Assembly (NCBI GenBank): GCA_937996235.1
Contig: CALKVK010000023.1
Coordinates: 222,142 to 286,141, forward strand
Source of the DNA: an uncultured bacterium
GTDB taxonomy: Bacteria > Planctomycetota > JAJSAM01 > JAJVHW01
Reading direction: 5' to 3'
DNA: 64,000 bases
Part shown: in pieces, positions 15,876 to 24,624 of the stretch
Layout of the letters: every line of letters begins with the position of its first letter
How positions within the stretch are numbered: position 1 is the stretch's first letter
The notes under the pieces: model-generated
The model's database searches: none
What the model was told of the DNA's origin: nothing
The model's input: only the letters and a program-made list of their open reading frames with translations
Position numbers and translations under genes: made by a program

Positions 15876-16765
15876 GCGGCACCCGCGCGCGGCTTCCGCG
15901 CCGTCACGACCATCCCGGCGCCGAGCGTGAACCCGCCGATGCGCACGCGCCGCAGCAGCCACGCGGCGAGCGAGCCGCCGCCCGCGGCGCGCCGGAACGC
16001 GAGGAAGTTGGCGAGGCCGCGCTCGTCGCCGGCGGTCACGCGCACGTCGCGGAAGCCCGCGGCGCGGAGCGCGTGCGAGAGCGTGCGCGCGCTCCAGAGC
16101 ACGACGTGCCCGGGCATGTAGTAGCCCCACCGCGCACCGCGCACGAGCCGCGCGAAGCTCGCCTCGTTCGCCGTCGAGAAGAGCACGACGCCGCCCGGCG
16201 CCAGCACGCGGAACGCGGCCGCGAACGTGCGCGCGGGTTCCGCGAGGTGCTCGACGACCTCGCTGCCCGTCACGAGATCCGCGGACGCGTCGGCGAGGCC
16301 GGCGTCGGCCAGGTCGGCGCGCCGGATCGCGAGTCCGAGCACGTGCTCGGCGTGGTCGGCGGCGTGGTCGGAGATCTCGCAGCCGCGCGGCTCCCAGCCG
16401 CGACGCCGCGCCTCGTCCAGGAACACGCCGAACGCGGAACCGAGTTCGACGACGCGGCGCGTCGCGATGCCGCTCGCCGCGAGCAGCCGCTCCACGCGCG
16501 CGAGGCGCCCGGCGGCGCGCACGCGCACCTGCGCCTCGTGCTCGCGCTCGTCGGCGTAGTGCCAGTCGGCGGCGCCGCCGAAGTAGTCGGCGTCGTAGAA
16601 CGCGTCGAGCTGCGCGCGCGACGGCGGCGGCGCGACGTGCAGGAGCCCGCAGCTCGCGCAGCGCCCGATCTCGAACGGGTCGCGCCAGCGCGTGACACGG
16701 CACACCGCGCGCACGTCGCCCGCGCCGCACAGGGGGCAGCCGCTGCGCGCGACGTCAGGCGCCAC
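15872..16765 (-). CDS. Class I SAM-dependent methyltransferase with N-terminal zinc ribbon
   Basis: 297 aa. An N-terminal zinc-binding knuckle pair (GCPLCGAGD and GRCASCGLLHVA) precedes the Rossmann methyltransferase domain. VVELGSAFGVFLDEARRRGW is motif I, LVTGSEVVEHLAEP marks the motif II region and FRVLAPGGVVLFSTANE motif III. This arrangement is common in sugar-modifying methyltransferases of polysaccharide clusters. The C-terminus holds a hydrophobic segment with basic flanks that might touch the membrane. It overlaps the deacetylase gene by 11 bp and the ATP-grasp gene by 4 bp, so the three are probably translationally coupled. Confidence 0.88.
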   Translation of the reverse strand: MAPDVARSGCPLCGAGDVRAVCRVTRWRDPFEIGRCASCGLLHVAPPPSRAQLDAFYDADYFGGAADWHYADEREHEAQVRVRAAGRLARVERLLAASGIATRRVVELGSAFGVFLDEARRRGWEPRGCEISDHAADHAEHVLGLAIRRADLADAGLADASADLVTGSEVVEHLAEPARTFAAAFRVLAPGGVVLFSTANEASFARLVRGARWGYYMPGHVVLWSARTLSHALRAAGFRDVRVTAGDERGLANFLAFRRAAGGGSLAAWLLRRVRIGGFTLGAGMVVTARKPRAGAA

Positions 16766-17708
16766 GGCGCGCCTCCTCGGCGAGCGCGCCCATGGTGAGA
16801 GCGCGCGCGTCGCCGCGCGCGCACCACGCGGCGACGCGGTCGAGCGCCTCGCGCAGGTCGTCGAAGGCGGCCTCGTCGGCGAAGGCGTGCGGGTGCGACC
16901 AGACGTGCAGCACCGCGTCCTCGCGCGCCGCGCGCTCGAGCCCCTTCTCGATACGCGCCGCCCGCGCCGCGCGCGGCACGAGGCGCCGCACGCCCTCGCG
17001 CCCGAGCAGCGGGAACGACGACGGCACGACCACGACGCCGTCGTCGCGGACGCGCGGCGTGCCGACCCACGGCGCCGCGGCGACCGCGTGCGCGGCGAGG
17101 CGCGCGGCGCGTCCCATGCCGCCCGGGGGACCGGCGCGCGCGGGGCGGCCGAGGTCGGCGTCGCGGTAGCACGTGAAGCCGGCCGCCGCGAGCGCGTCCT
17201 CGTGGCCCACGACGTTCTGCGGGAAGACGAACGAGCGCAGCGGCGGCAGGTCCGCGTCGGCCGCGGCGCGCTGCGCCTGCGCGAACTCGGCGACGGCGAC
17301 CTCGCGCGGGACGCACGTCGTGTCGAGGATCGCGTGCGCGAAGCCGTGCGCGCCGATCTCGTGGCCGTGCGCGCGGCACGCCGCGACCTGCGAGCGCGCG
17401 TACCAGAGCGGCGCGCTCGACTCGTCGCCGCCCGGGTCGTCGTCGTACCAGTCGCGGTCGTACCAGGGGTAGGCGGGGCGCGGCAGCTCCGGGTGCGCGA
17501 GACCGTCCCACGGGCCGCAGCGGTCGAGCAGCAGGTGGCCGACGAACGCGAACGTCGCGCGCACGCCGCGCTCGGCGATCTCGCGCGCGAGCCGCGGCAG
17601 CGCGGCGCGGCCGGCGAGGGCGGCGTCCGGGCGCTCCACGTACGAGCGCACGAAGAAGAGCCCCCACAGGCCCTCGACGTCGAGGCTCAGCACGAAGCGC
17701 GCGCTCAC
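16755..17708 (-). CDS. Polysaccharide deacetylase family protein (NodB-like)
   Basis: 317 aa, GTG at 17708. FVLSLDVEGLWG supplies the metal-binding Asp region, RATFAFVGHLLLDRC is the usual next strand, and HGHEIGAHGFAHAIL gives the H-x3-H-type motif of CE4 enzymes. VFPQNVVGHEDALAAAGFTC is the family's arginine/proline-strand equivalent, and VLHVWSHPHAF is the conserved final His motif. Such enzymes remove N- or O-acetyl groups from glycans, often after polymerisation. No signal peptide is visible, so it may act on cytoplasmic lipid-linked intermediates. It overlaps the glycosyltransferase at 17705 by 4 bp. Confidence 0.85.
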   Translation of the reverse strand: MSARFVLSLDVEGLWGLFFVRSYVERPDAALAGRAALPRLAREIAERGVRATFAFVGHLLLDRCGPWDGLAHPELPRPAYPWYDRDWYDDDPGGDESSAPLWYARSQVAACRAHGHEIGAHGFAHAILDTTCVPREVAVAEFAQAQRAAADADLPPLRSFVFPQNVVGHEDALAAAGFTCYRDADLGRPARAGPPGGMGRAARLAAHAVAAAPWVGTPRVRDDGVVVVPSSFPLLGREGVRRLVPRAARAARIEKGLERAAREDAVLHVWSHPHAFADEAAFDDLREALDRVAAWCARGDARALTMGALAEEARRGA

Positions 17709-18802
17709 GCGCCGCGCTCCGCCGCGTCGCACACGGCCTGCACGAAGCCGCCCGCGAGCGCGCGCACGCTGTGCGTCGCCTCGACGTACGCGCGGCCGCG
17801 CACGCTCATCTCGGCGCGCAGCTCGGGGTCGGCGAGCAGCGCGTCGACGGCGCCGACCCACGCGTCGTCGTCGCGCGCGTGGAAGCCGCGCACGCCGTGT
17901 TCGACGAGCTCCGCGTTCACGCCGACCGGCGCGACGACGGGCACCGCGCCGCTCGCCATGTACACGAGCGCCTTGTACCCGCACTTGCCGCGCGTCCACT
18001 CGTTGTCGGGCAGCGGGTAGAGGCCGACGGCGAGGCTGCGGTACTCGTCGGCCTCGGTCTCGAGCGACCACGGGCGCTGCACGACCTCCACGCCCGGCAC
18101 CTCGACCGGCTCCCCCGCGCCGACGACGCGGAGCTGGTAGCGGTGGCGGTGGCCGACGCGGCCGAGCGCGGCGCGCAGCGCGGTCAGGCAGTACGTCGCC
18201 GTCGGGCTGCCGATCCAGCCGACGACGGGCTCCGGCGGACGCGACGGCGGGCGGAACGCGTCGGTGTCGACGGGCGTCGGCTGCACGCGGACGTCGCCGT
18301 TGAGCGTGCGCGCCCACGCGGCGAGGTGCGGGTTGCCGGCGAGCACGACGGCCGCGCCCGCGACGAGCTCGGGGATCTCGGCGGGGTCCTTCGCGCGCGA
18401 CATCAGCGCGCGGCTGCGGTCGCCCTCGGCGACGAAGTCGCGCGGCGCGAGGTGGATCGCGTCGTCGAAGTCGTAGACGTACGGCACGCGCGCGCGGCGC
18501 AGCACCGCCAGCGCGAGCGCGTTGCCGCGCGGGAGCAGGTCGCGGTGCACGACGACGACGTCGAAGCGCCCGGCGCGCAGGAGCCGCGCGAGGCGCTGCG
18601 CCGCGCCCGCCGCCGCGTGGAGCGCGCGCACGCCGCGCGCGAGTCGCCCCGTCGCGTAGAAGCGGCGCGCCGCGGCCGAGCCGAGCAGCGGCGCGAAGAC
18701 CGGCTCGACGCCCGCGTCGCGCAGCCGCCGCTCGTAGGCGTAGAGCCGCGGCCGCGCGCTCGGCCCTTCGCGCGGCAGGGTGGAGAGCAGGAGCGCGCGC
18801 AC
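17705..18802 (-). CDS. Glycosyltransferase, GT4-like, paralogue of the 5967-7148 enzyme
   Basis: 365 aa. It begins MRALLLSTLPREGPSARPRL, an acceptor-domain start. The second half shows VVGWIGSPTATYCLTAL, RGKCGYKALVYMASGAVPVV and APVGVNAELVEHGVRGF, the same landmarks in the same order as the enzyme at 5967-7148. The glycosyltransferase at 20198-21370 is less similar. YVYDFDDAIHLA supports a cytoplasmic GT-B fold. It sits one base after the GT-C membrane protein and overlaps the deacetylase start, so all are probably made from one mRNA. Donor unknown. Confidence 0.86.
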   Translation of the reverse strand: MRALLLSTLPREGPSARPRLYAYERRLRDAGVEPVFAPLLGSAAARRFYATGRLARGVRALHAAAGAAQRLARLLRAGRFDVVVVHRDLLPRGNALALAVLRRARVPYVYDFDDAIHLAPRDFVAEGDRSRALMSRAKDPAEIPELVAGAAVVLAGNPHLAAWARTLNGDVRVQPTPVDTDAFRPPSRPPEPVVGWIGSPTATYCLTALRAALGRVGHRHRYQLRVVGAGEPVEVPGVEVVQRPWSLETEADEYRSLAVGLYPLPDNEWTRGKCGYKALVYMASGAVPVVAPVGVNAELVEHGVRGFHARDDDAWVGAVDALLADPELRAEMSVRGRAYVEATHSVRALAGGFVQAVCDAAERGA

Positions 18803-18803
18803 C

Positions 18804-20201
18804 TCAGCGCACCCCGGCGAGCGCGCGCCCGGCGCGCAGCGCGGCGGCGGCGTGCACGCGGCGCTCGCGTTCCGCGCGCTCCTCGGCGAGACGACGGCGG
18901 CGCTGGCGCAGGAGCCGTGCGAGCGCGACGCCTGCGAACGGCAGGAGCAGCACCACGATCTGCGCGCGGTGGCGCACGATGATCCCCACGTTGCCTTCCA
19001 CGAGCGCGTAGAGCAGCGTGATCGCCGCCGCGGAGAGCAGCGGCACGGCGGCCTGGCTGCGGTGCGCGCGGAGCGCCCGGCGCGCGCCGAGGAGCACGAG
19101 CGGCAGGCACGCGTACCAGATCAGCATGTCGGGCAGCGCGAGCAGCTGCCGCCCGCCGGTCTGCCACGGGAACGGTGCGAGCAGGAAGTGGAGGATGCCC
19201 ACCGGCAGGTACGACAGCGCGCCCGTCGGCGTCGAGAGGTCGTGGTCGCCCATCTCGATCGCGGCCGTGCCGACGAGCGCGTTCAGGCGCCGCTGCGTGT
19301 CGATGCGCGCGAGCGTCGCGTCGGGCAGCAGCTCGGCGCCGAGGCCCGCGCCGCGCACGAGCAGGAACACGCCGACGACGGAGAGCAGCGCGACGGCGAA
19401 CGCGCGCCCCGGCCGCCGCACGACCGAGACGAGGAACGCGCCGACGAGCCCGCCCGCGAGGAGCAGGAACACGTAGGAGCGCAGGGTCGCCAGCGCACCG
19501 AGCGCGGCGATGAGCAGCAGCGCGTGCGAGAACGTCACGCGCCGCAGGAGCGACTGCCCGAGCGATGCCGCCGCGGCGATGAGGTAGAACGCGAGCGCGT
19601 CGCGCACCATCAGGCACGACCACAGCACGAGCGACGGGAAGAACGCGACGAGCACAGCCGCGATGCGCCCCGCGACGCCGCCCCCGAGCCGCGACGCGAC
19701 GCGGTACACGGGGATCGCCGTGAGGCTCCCGATCGCGCAGTTCAGCAGCACGGGCACGATCTGCTGCGGGCCGATGAGCCAGTAGATCGAGCCCACGAGC
19801 ACGAAGTAGCCCTTCTGCGACGAGCCGCGCCACTTCGCCTGGAACGGCTCCGGCAGCCGCCCGTGGAGCCACTCCGCGAACACCTTCGCGTTGCCGTCGA
19901 AGGTGCCCTCGTCGCCGCCGAGCACCATGTTCAGGTCGAGCTGCCGGAGCACGATCGCGAGCACGGCGCGCAGCGCGAACGCCGCGACGACGAGGAACAC
20001 GAGGAAGCGCGCGTCGGCCTCGCGGCGGCGCCCGGCCCCGGTGCGGCCCTCGACCTCCTCGGAGCGCACGAGGAACACGGCGAGCAGCGTGAGCAGCACG
20101 CCGACGATCGCCGCGGCGCCGGCGCCCGCGGGACCGGCGACGAGCACGGCGCCCGCCGCGAGCAGCACGAGCACGAGAGCGAGGGGCGCGAACGAGTTCA
20201 C
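18804..20201 (-). CDS. Integral membrane glycosyltransferase-like protein (GT-C/ArnT-like)
   Basis: 465 aa from the GTG at 20201, overlapping the upstream glycosyltransferase stop as GTGA. Twelve or so hydrophobic helices. LNMVLGGDEGTFDGNAKVFA contains an acidic pair (GGDEG) at the position of the catalytic Asp in PMT_2/ArnT-like GT-C proteins. VASRLGGGVAGRIAAVLVAF and FFPSLVLWSCLMVRDALAFY match the long hydrophobic core of that superfamily. The Arg-rich C-terminal tail (RQRRRRLAEERAERERRV) is cytoplasmic. A polymerase-like role cannot be excluded, because glycan polymerases are also many-helix proteins without sharp motifs. Confidence 0.75.
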   Translation of the reverse strand: MNSFAPLALVLVLLAAGAVLVAGPAGAGAAAIVGVLLTLLAVFLVRSEEVEGRTGAGRRREADARFLVFLVVAAFALRAVLAIVLRQLDLNMVLGGDEGTFDGNAKVFAEWLHGRLPEPFQAKWRGSSQKGYFVLVGSIYWLIGPQQIVPVLLNCAIGSLTAIPVYRVASRLGGGVAGRIAAVLVAFFPSLVLWSCLMVRDALAFYLIAAAASLGQSLLRRVTFSHALLLIAALGALATLRSYVFLLLAGGLVGAFLVSVVRRPGRAFAVALLSVVGVFLLVRGAGLGAELLPDATLARIDTQRRLNALVGTAAIEMGDHDLSTPTGALSYLPVGILHFLLAPFPWQTGGRQLLALPDMLIWYACLPLVLLGARRALRAHRSQAAVPLLSAAAITLLYALVEGNVGIIVRHRAQIVVLLLPFAGVALARLLRQRRRRLAEERAERERRVHAAAALRAGRALAGVR

Positions 20202-21370
20202 GCCGCGGCCTCCGCGTACGCGCGCTCGTAGACGTCGAGCGCCACGTCGAGCGCGAAGCGCCGTTCGGCGACGGCGCGGCAGCGCGCGGCGAGCGCCGGG
20301 CCTTCCGCGCGCAGCACGTCGAGCGCGTCGAGGGCGGCGTCGAGCGACGCGCCGTCGGTCGCCGGCACGGCCACGCCGACGCGCTCGGCGGCGAAGAGGC
20401 GGTCCACGTCGCCGATGCCCGACGACATCACGACGGGCACGCCGCACGCGAGGAACTCGCCGAGCTTCGTCGGGCACGACGCGGCCTTCGACCACGTGGC
20501 GCGCAGCAGCGCGATGCCCGCCGCCGCGCCCGCGATCCACTGCGGCACGTCCGCGTGCGCGACGTCGCGGACGAGCGCGCGGTCCACGGGCACACGGCGC
20601 CGCGCGAGCGCGTCGCGGAGCGGCTCGGGCGCGTCGGGCGTCAGCACGTGCAGCACGGCGGTCGCGTCGCGGGCGAGCGCGCGCGCGGCGAAGTCGAACA
20701 TCGCCTCGGGCAGGTACCACGTGCCCGTGCCGCCGAGCATCACGTAGCGCGCGGCGCCGCCCCACGTCTCCGGCGAGCGCTCGGTCGGTGCCAGGGGCCG
20801 GAAGCGCGCCAGGTCGGTGCAGGTCGGGACGACGTGCACCGGTCGCGGCTCCGGCACGAGGTGCAGGCGGCGCAGCTCGTCGCGCGCGCGCTCGCTGAGG
20901 ACGACGACGGCGCCGGCGCGGGCGCACAGCGCGCGCTCGATGCGCTTCCAGGTGCGGTACGCGAGGGCGTCGCGGCGCCAGTGCCCCGCGTCCGCGCGCT
21001 CGTCGGGCCAGAACCCGCGCATGTCGAAGACGTAGCGCCGCCCCGCCGCGCGCGCCAGGAGTGCCGGGACGTAGCCGCGCGCGTGGACCAGGTCGGCGCG
21101 CTGCTCGCGCGCGACGCGTCGCAGCCGCACGAGACCTGCGGCGAGGTCGCGCAGCGCGCTGCGGCGCCACGGCAGGCGCTCCCAGCGCGCACCCGCGAGA
21201 TCCTCCTCCACGGCGCGCACGCGCGCGGCGTCCGCGATGTGCTCGGGGCGCTCGTACGAGAGCAGCGCGACCTCGTGACCGCGCGCGCGGAGACCCCGCA
21301 CGTACGGCACCGTCTGCGAGCGCCCCGGCCCCGTGCAGACGCCGTCGTAGCTGACGAGCACGGCCCGCAC
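20198..21370 (-). CDS. Glycosyltransferase family 4
   Basis: 390 aa, start at 21370. YDGVCTGPGRSQTVPYVRGL is an acceptor-domain entry and RYVFDMRGFWPDERADAGHW a common GT4 feature in wall-polymer loci. The NDP-sugar half contains YVMLGGTGTWYLPEAMFDFA, LRATWSKAASCPTKLGEFLA and CGVPVVMSSGIGDVD. The E-x7-E motif is replaced by a Lys/Glu arrangement (PTKLGEFLACG), as in several fucosyl/mannosyltransferase-like members. It starts one base before the stop of the zinc-ribbon protein gene and overlaps the membrane protein downstream by 4 bp. Confidence 0.87.
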   Translation of the reverse strand: MRAVLVSYDGVCTGPGRSQTVPYVRGLRARGHEVALLSYERPEHIADAARVRAVEEDLAGARWERLPWRRSALRDLAAGLVRLRRVAREQRADLVHARGYVPALLARAAGRRYVFDMRGFWPDERADAGHWRRDALAYRTWKRIERALCARAGAVVVLSERARDELRRLHLVPEPRPVHVVPTCTDLARFRPLAPTERSPETWGGAARYVMLGGTGTWYLPEAMFDFAARALARDATAVLHVLTPDAPEPLRDALARRRVPVDRALVRDVAHADVPQWIAGAAAGIALLRATWSKAASCPTKLGEFLACGVPVVMSSGIGDVDRLFAAERVGVAVPATDGASLDAALDALDVLRAEGPALAARCRAVAERRFALDVALDVYERAYAEAAA

Positions 21371-21371
21371 G

Positions 21372-21755
21372 TCAGGTCAGGTTCGCAATCGCGACGCCGC
21401 CCCAGATCAGGCCCGAGATCACCGTGCCGATGGCCGCGAGCACGCGCGCGTTGAGCAGCAGCGGGTCGGCCTCGCGCTGCTCCTCGCGTGCGCGGTGGAT
21501 GCGCCCGGAGGCCATCCACCACACGATCGCGGTCACGGGCAGGCAGGTGACGATCATCGAGACGATCGCGACGGTGAGCAGGGTCTGACCGCTGGACTCG
21601 TCCTTCTGGCGCTCGCGGTAGACCGTCGCGAAGTCGAGCTGCTCGGGCACGTCCTCGCGCGCGCCGCACCAGGGGCAGGGCACGTTGCGGCCCTGGTGGT
21701 AGCTCTCGAGCACCATCTCCTTCTGGCAGGACGAGCAGCGGAAGAGCAGCGACAT
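21372..21755 (-). CDS. Small zinc-ribbon membrane protein, function unknown
   Basis: 127 aa, ATG start. The first 35 residues carry a clear zinc ribbon: FRCSSCQKEM then VPCPWCGARE. Two hydrophobic helices follow (LLTVAIVSMIVTCLPVTAIV and a final IGTVISGLIWGGVAIANL), separated by a charged loop. Such ribbon-plus-helix proteins are common in Planctomycetota and rarely assigned a role. It is co-oriented with, and nearly touching, the glycosyltransferase downstream, so it may be part of the glycan operon. A link to its ribbon binding DNA or protein is not supported by anything seen. Confidence 0.75.
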   Translation of the reverse strand: MSLLFRCSSCQKEMVLESYHQGRNVPCPWCGAREDVPEQLDFATVYRERQKDESSGQTLLTVAIVSMIVTCLPVTAIVWWMASGRIHRAREEQREADPLLLNARVLAAIGTVISGLIWGGVAIANLT

Positions 21756-21817
21756 GCGAGGCAGACGCTAACCCGGAGGGCGCGACGCGGGCTCACGGAA
21801 TGCGCCGTCGGCGCGCG

Positions 21818-23653
21818 TCACAGGTGCGCCTCGGCGAAGACCGCGAGACCGAGCAGGACCGCGAGGCGGAAGCGGTGGTTGCCGCGACCCGCGCGGTGCT
21901 CGGCGAGCAGGCGCGCGGCGGGCGCCGGGCGCACCGCGGGCACGCGCGCCAGCGCGCCGCCGAGCAGCAGCTCCTCGGCCTGCGGCGACGCGAGCGCCGC
22001 GTCGACGCCCGCCGTGAAGCCGCGCTTCGGTCGCGCGAGGGCCGCGTGCGCGGCCGCCGGCAGCTCCGCCGCGAGCCAGGCGCGCAGCGCGGGCTTCGTG
22101 CGCGCGCCGTCGATCCGCAGTCGCGGCGGCAGCGCGTCGGCGACGCCGAGCACCTCGCGGTCGAGCCACGGCGCACGCGGCTCCACGCCGTGCGCCATGC
22201 ACGCGACGTCCACCTTCACGCAGTGCGAGTCCGGCAGCTCGAGGGCGCGGTCGACGCGCAGCATCGCGGCGAGGTCGTCCGCGCGCGACGCGCCCCACGC
22301 GGCACGGACGAGCGCGCGCGCCGCGGCGCCGTCGTCGCCCGGGACGAGCTCCGCGCGCACGTCGCCGAACACCTCGTACAGGGCGGCGCAGCGGTCGGCG
22401 GGGTCGAGCGCGAGGAGGCGCGCCGCGCGACGCGCCCGCCGCAGCCGCGCGCCTTCGCGCGGCGCCGCCCACGCGGGCAGCGCGGGCAGGCGCGCGAGGC
22501 GCCGCAGGAGCACGTGCCGCGGGTAGCCGCCGAGGGCCTCGTCGCCGCCGTCGCCGGTCAGCGCGACCTGCACGTGCGCCGCCGCCGCGCGCGCGACGGC
22601 GTCCACGGCGAGCGCGCTCGCCGAGCCGAAGGGCTCGCCATGGCGCAGGAGCACGGTGCGCAGCGCGTCGGGATCCGCGGCGGGCGGCTCGATGACGGTG
22701 TGCGCGACGCCGAGTGCACGCGCGGTGCGCGCCGCGTCCGCGGACTCGTCGAAGCGGGCGTCGGCCGCGCGCACGGTGAACGAGCGGAGGGTCGGCGCGT
22801 CGCGGAGCGCCGTCACGACCGCGAGCGAGTCGAGCCCGCCCGAGAGGAAGACGCCGACGGGCCGGTCGGCGTGCAGGAGGCGCCGCCGCGCCGCGGCGCG
22901 CAGCGCGTCGCCGAGTCGGGCCGGCGCCTCGCGCGCGTCGAGTTGCGGGAGCGCCGCCGCGGGCGGCGCGCACGAGAGCACGCGGGGCGCGGCCGCGCCG
23001 CGCGCGAACAGGAGCGCCTCGCCCGCGCGCAGCTTCCGTGCGCCCGCGAAGATCGTGTGCGGCGCCGGGACGAAGCCCCACGAGAGGTAGAGCGAGAGCG
23101 CGTGCGGGTCGAGTGCGGTGTCGAGCGGCACGAGCGCGCGCAGCGCGTCGAGCGTGGACGCGAACGCGACGCGTCCGCCGGCCTGCGCCCAGTAGAGCGG
23201 CTTCTCGCCCGCGGGGTCGCGCGCGAGGAGCAGCGTGCCCGCGTGCTCGTCGACCCACGCGAGCGCCCACTGGCCGGGCTCGCGCGAGAGCGCCGCGAGA
23301 CCGGCCTCGGGGCCGCGCGCGAGCAGGTGCGCGAGCACCTCGGTGTCGCTGCGCGTCGCGAGGACGGCGCCGCCGCGGCGCAGCTCGTCGCGCCGCGCCG
23401 CCGCCTCGAAGAGCTCGCCGTTCCACGCCAGCCGCCCGCGACCGTCCGGCCCCGCCATCGGCTGCGCGCCGCCCGCGAAGTCCACGATCGCGAGGCGCCG
23501 GTGGAGCAGCCCCGCGGCGCCGTCGGCAGCCGTCCACGCGCCCTCGCCGTCGGGTCCACGGGGACGCAGGAGCTCGAGCGCGGCACGGCGGCGTGCGGCG
23601 TCCGGCGCAGGCGCGCCGGACGCGAGGTCGAACCAGCCGGCGACGCCGCACAT
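21818..23653 (-). CDS. asnB: Asparagine synthase family amidotransferase, second copy
   Basis: 611 aa, ATG at 23653, overlapping the rsmA stop by one base. Starts MCGVAGWFD with the nucleophilic Cys2. LHRRLAIVDFAGGAQPM, AWNGELFEAA and RSDTEVLAHLL complete the glutaminase site. The ATP-pyrophosphatase loop is FLSGGLDSLAVV, and ALTGDGGDEALGGYPRH is intact. It is only distantly similar to the copy at 2045-3934: the interdomain segment differs, and RFRLAVLLGLAVFAEAHL ends the chain instead of a WL-R-type tail. That pattern suits a glycan-modifying amidotransferase rather than the housekeeping enzyme; which copy makes free asparagine cannot be told. Confidence 0.9.
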   Translation of the reverse strand: MCGVAGWFDLASGAPAPDAARRRAALELLRPRGPDGEGAWTAADGAAGLLHRRLAIVDFAGGAQPMAGPDGRGRLAWNGELFEAAARRDELRRGGAVLATRSDTEVLAHLLARGPEAGLAALSREPGQWALAWVDEHAGTLLLARDPAGEKPLYWAQAGGRVAFASTLDALRALVPLDTALDPHALSLYLSWGFVPAPHTIFAGARKLRAGEALLFARGAAAPRVLSCAPPAAALPQLDAREAPARLGDALRAAARRRLLHADRPVGVFLSGGLDSLAVVTALRDAPTLRSFTVRAADARFDESADAARTARALGVAHTVIEPPAADPDALRTVLLRHGEPFGSASALAVDAVARAAAAHVQVALTGDGGDEALGGYPRHVLLRRLARLPALPAWAAPREGARLRRARRAARLLALDPADRCAALYEVFGDVRAELVPGDDGAAARALVRAAWGASRADDLAAMLRVDRALELPDSHCVKVDVACMAHGVEPRAPWLDREVLGVADALPPRLRIDGARTKPALRAWLAAELPAAAHAALARPKRGFTAGVDAALASPQAEELLLGGALARVPAVRPAPAARLLAEHRAGRGNHRFRLAVLLGLAVFAEAHL

Positions 23654-24522
23654 CAGGCGGAGCCGCGCGCGGCGACCTCGCCCGCGAGCCGCAGCCACGC
23701 CTCCGGCGGCACGTCCTCCGGGCGGAGCGTCGCGTCGATGCCGGCCGCGGCGAGCGCGGCCGCGTCGGCGGCGCCGTCGAGGGCGCGCAGGAGGCGCTTC
23801 CGGCGCATGCGGAACGCGCGCGCGGCGAGGTCCGACGCGGCGGCGGCGGCGCGCGCGTCGCCCGGGCGCGGCACGACGCGGAAGACGCTGCTCTCGACCT
23901 CGGGGCGCGGCAGGAACACGTGCGGCGGCACGCGGCGGACGACCGCCACCTCGGCGCGCAGCGTCGCCAGCACGGCCAACGGTCCGTAGTCCGCGCTGCC
24001 GGGGGCGGCGCACATGCGCGCGACGACCTCGCTCTGCAGCATCGCGACGATCCGCGCGGGCGCCGGTGTGCGGCGCAGCAGCGCGGCGACGAGCGGCGTC
24101 CCGCACGAGTACGGCAGGTTCGCGACGACGAGCGCGCGCCGGCAGCCGCGGGCCTCGGGGTCGTCGAGCGCAGACGTGATCGCCGGCGCGAGCCCGTCCG
24201 GGCCGTCGAGCGCGTCGGCGTGGACGAGCGAGAGGCGCGGGTCGTCCCCGAGGTGCTCCGCGAGCAGCGCGTGGAGGCCGCTGTCGATCTCGACGGCGAC
24301 GACGTGCCCGGCCCGCGCGAGCAGCGGCTGCGTGAGCCCGCCGGCGCCCGGTCCGACCTCGACGACGAGGTCGCCCTGCGTCACGCCGGCGTCGTCGACG
24401 AGCGCGTCGGCGAGGGCGGGGTCGACGAGGAAGTTCTGGCCGAGGCGGCGCGTCGCGCGGAGTCCGCGCGCGGCGAGCAGCGGGGCCAGCGCGGAGCGCG
24501 TGCGCGGGATCGGCTTCGGCAC
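23653..24522 (-). CDS. rsmA: 16S rRNA dimethyladenosine transferase RsmA (KsgA)
   Basis: 289 aa, GTG at 24522. RLGQNFLVDPALADALV is the signature opening, VVEVGPGAGGLTQPLLARAG the SAM-binding motif I, VVAVEIDSGLHALL motif II, VVANLPYSCGTPLVAALL the NLPY catalytic motif, and RRVPPHVFLPRPEVESSVFR the family-specific strand. The C-terminal helical domain is shortened to about 60 residues but contains FRMRRKRLLRAL. The enzyme dimethylates two adjacent adenosines near the 3' end of 16S rRNA. It opens the minus-strand block and overlaps the asparagine synthase start, so a housekeeping gene appears to head or feed into the glycan operon. Confidence 0.93.
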   Translation of the reverse strand: MPKPIPRTRSALAPLLAARGLRATRRLGQNFLVDPALADALVDDAGVTQGDLVVEVGPGAGGLTQPLLARAGHVVAVEIDSGLHALLAEHLGDDPRLSLVHADALDGPDGLAPAITSALDDPEARGCRRALVVANLPYSCGTPLVAALLRRTPAPARIVAMLQSEVVARMCAAPGSADYGPLAVLATLRAEVAVVRRVPPHVFLPRPEVESSVFRVVPRPGDARAAAAASDLAARAFRMRRKRLLRALDGAADAAALAAAGIDATLRPEDVPPEAWLRLAGEVAARGSA

Positions 24523-24624
24523 CCGAGTAGGGTAGCCCGGTCGCCGGGGGGCGCGGCGCACCGCGCGGGGCGGGGCGCCGGCCGGGGCACGACGGACGCG
24601 GCGCGGGAGCGCGCGGGAGGACGC

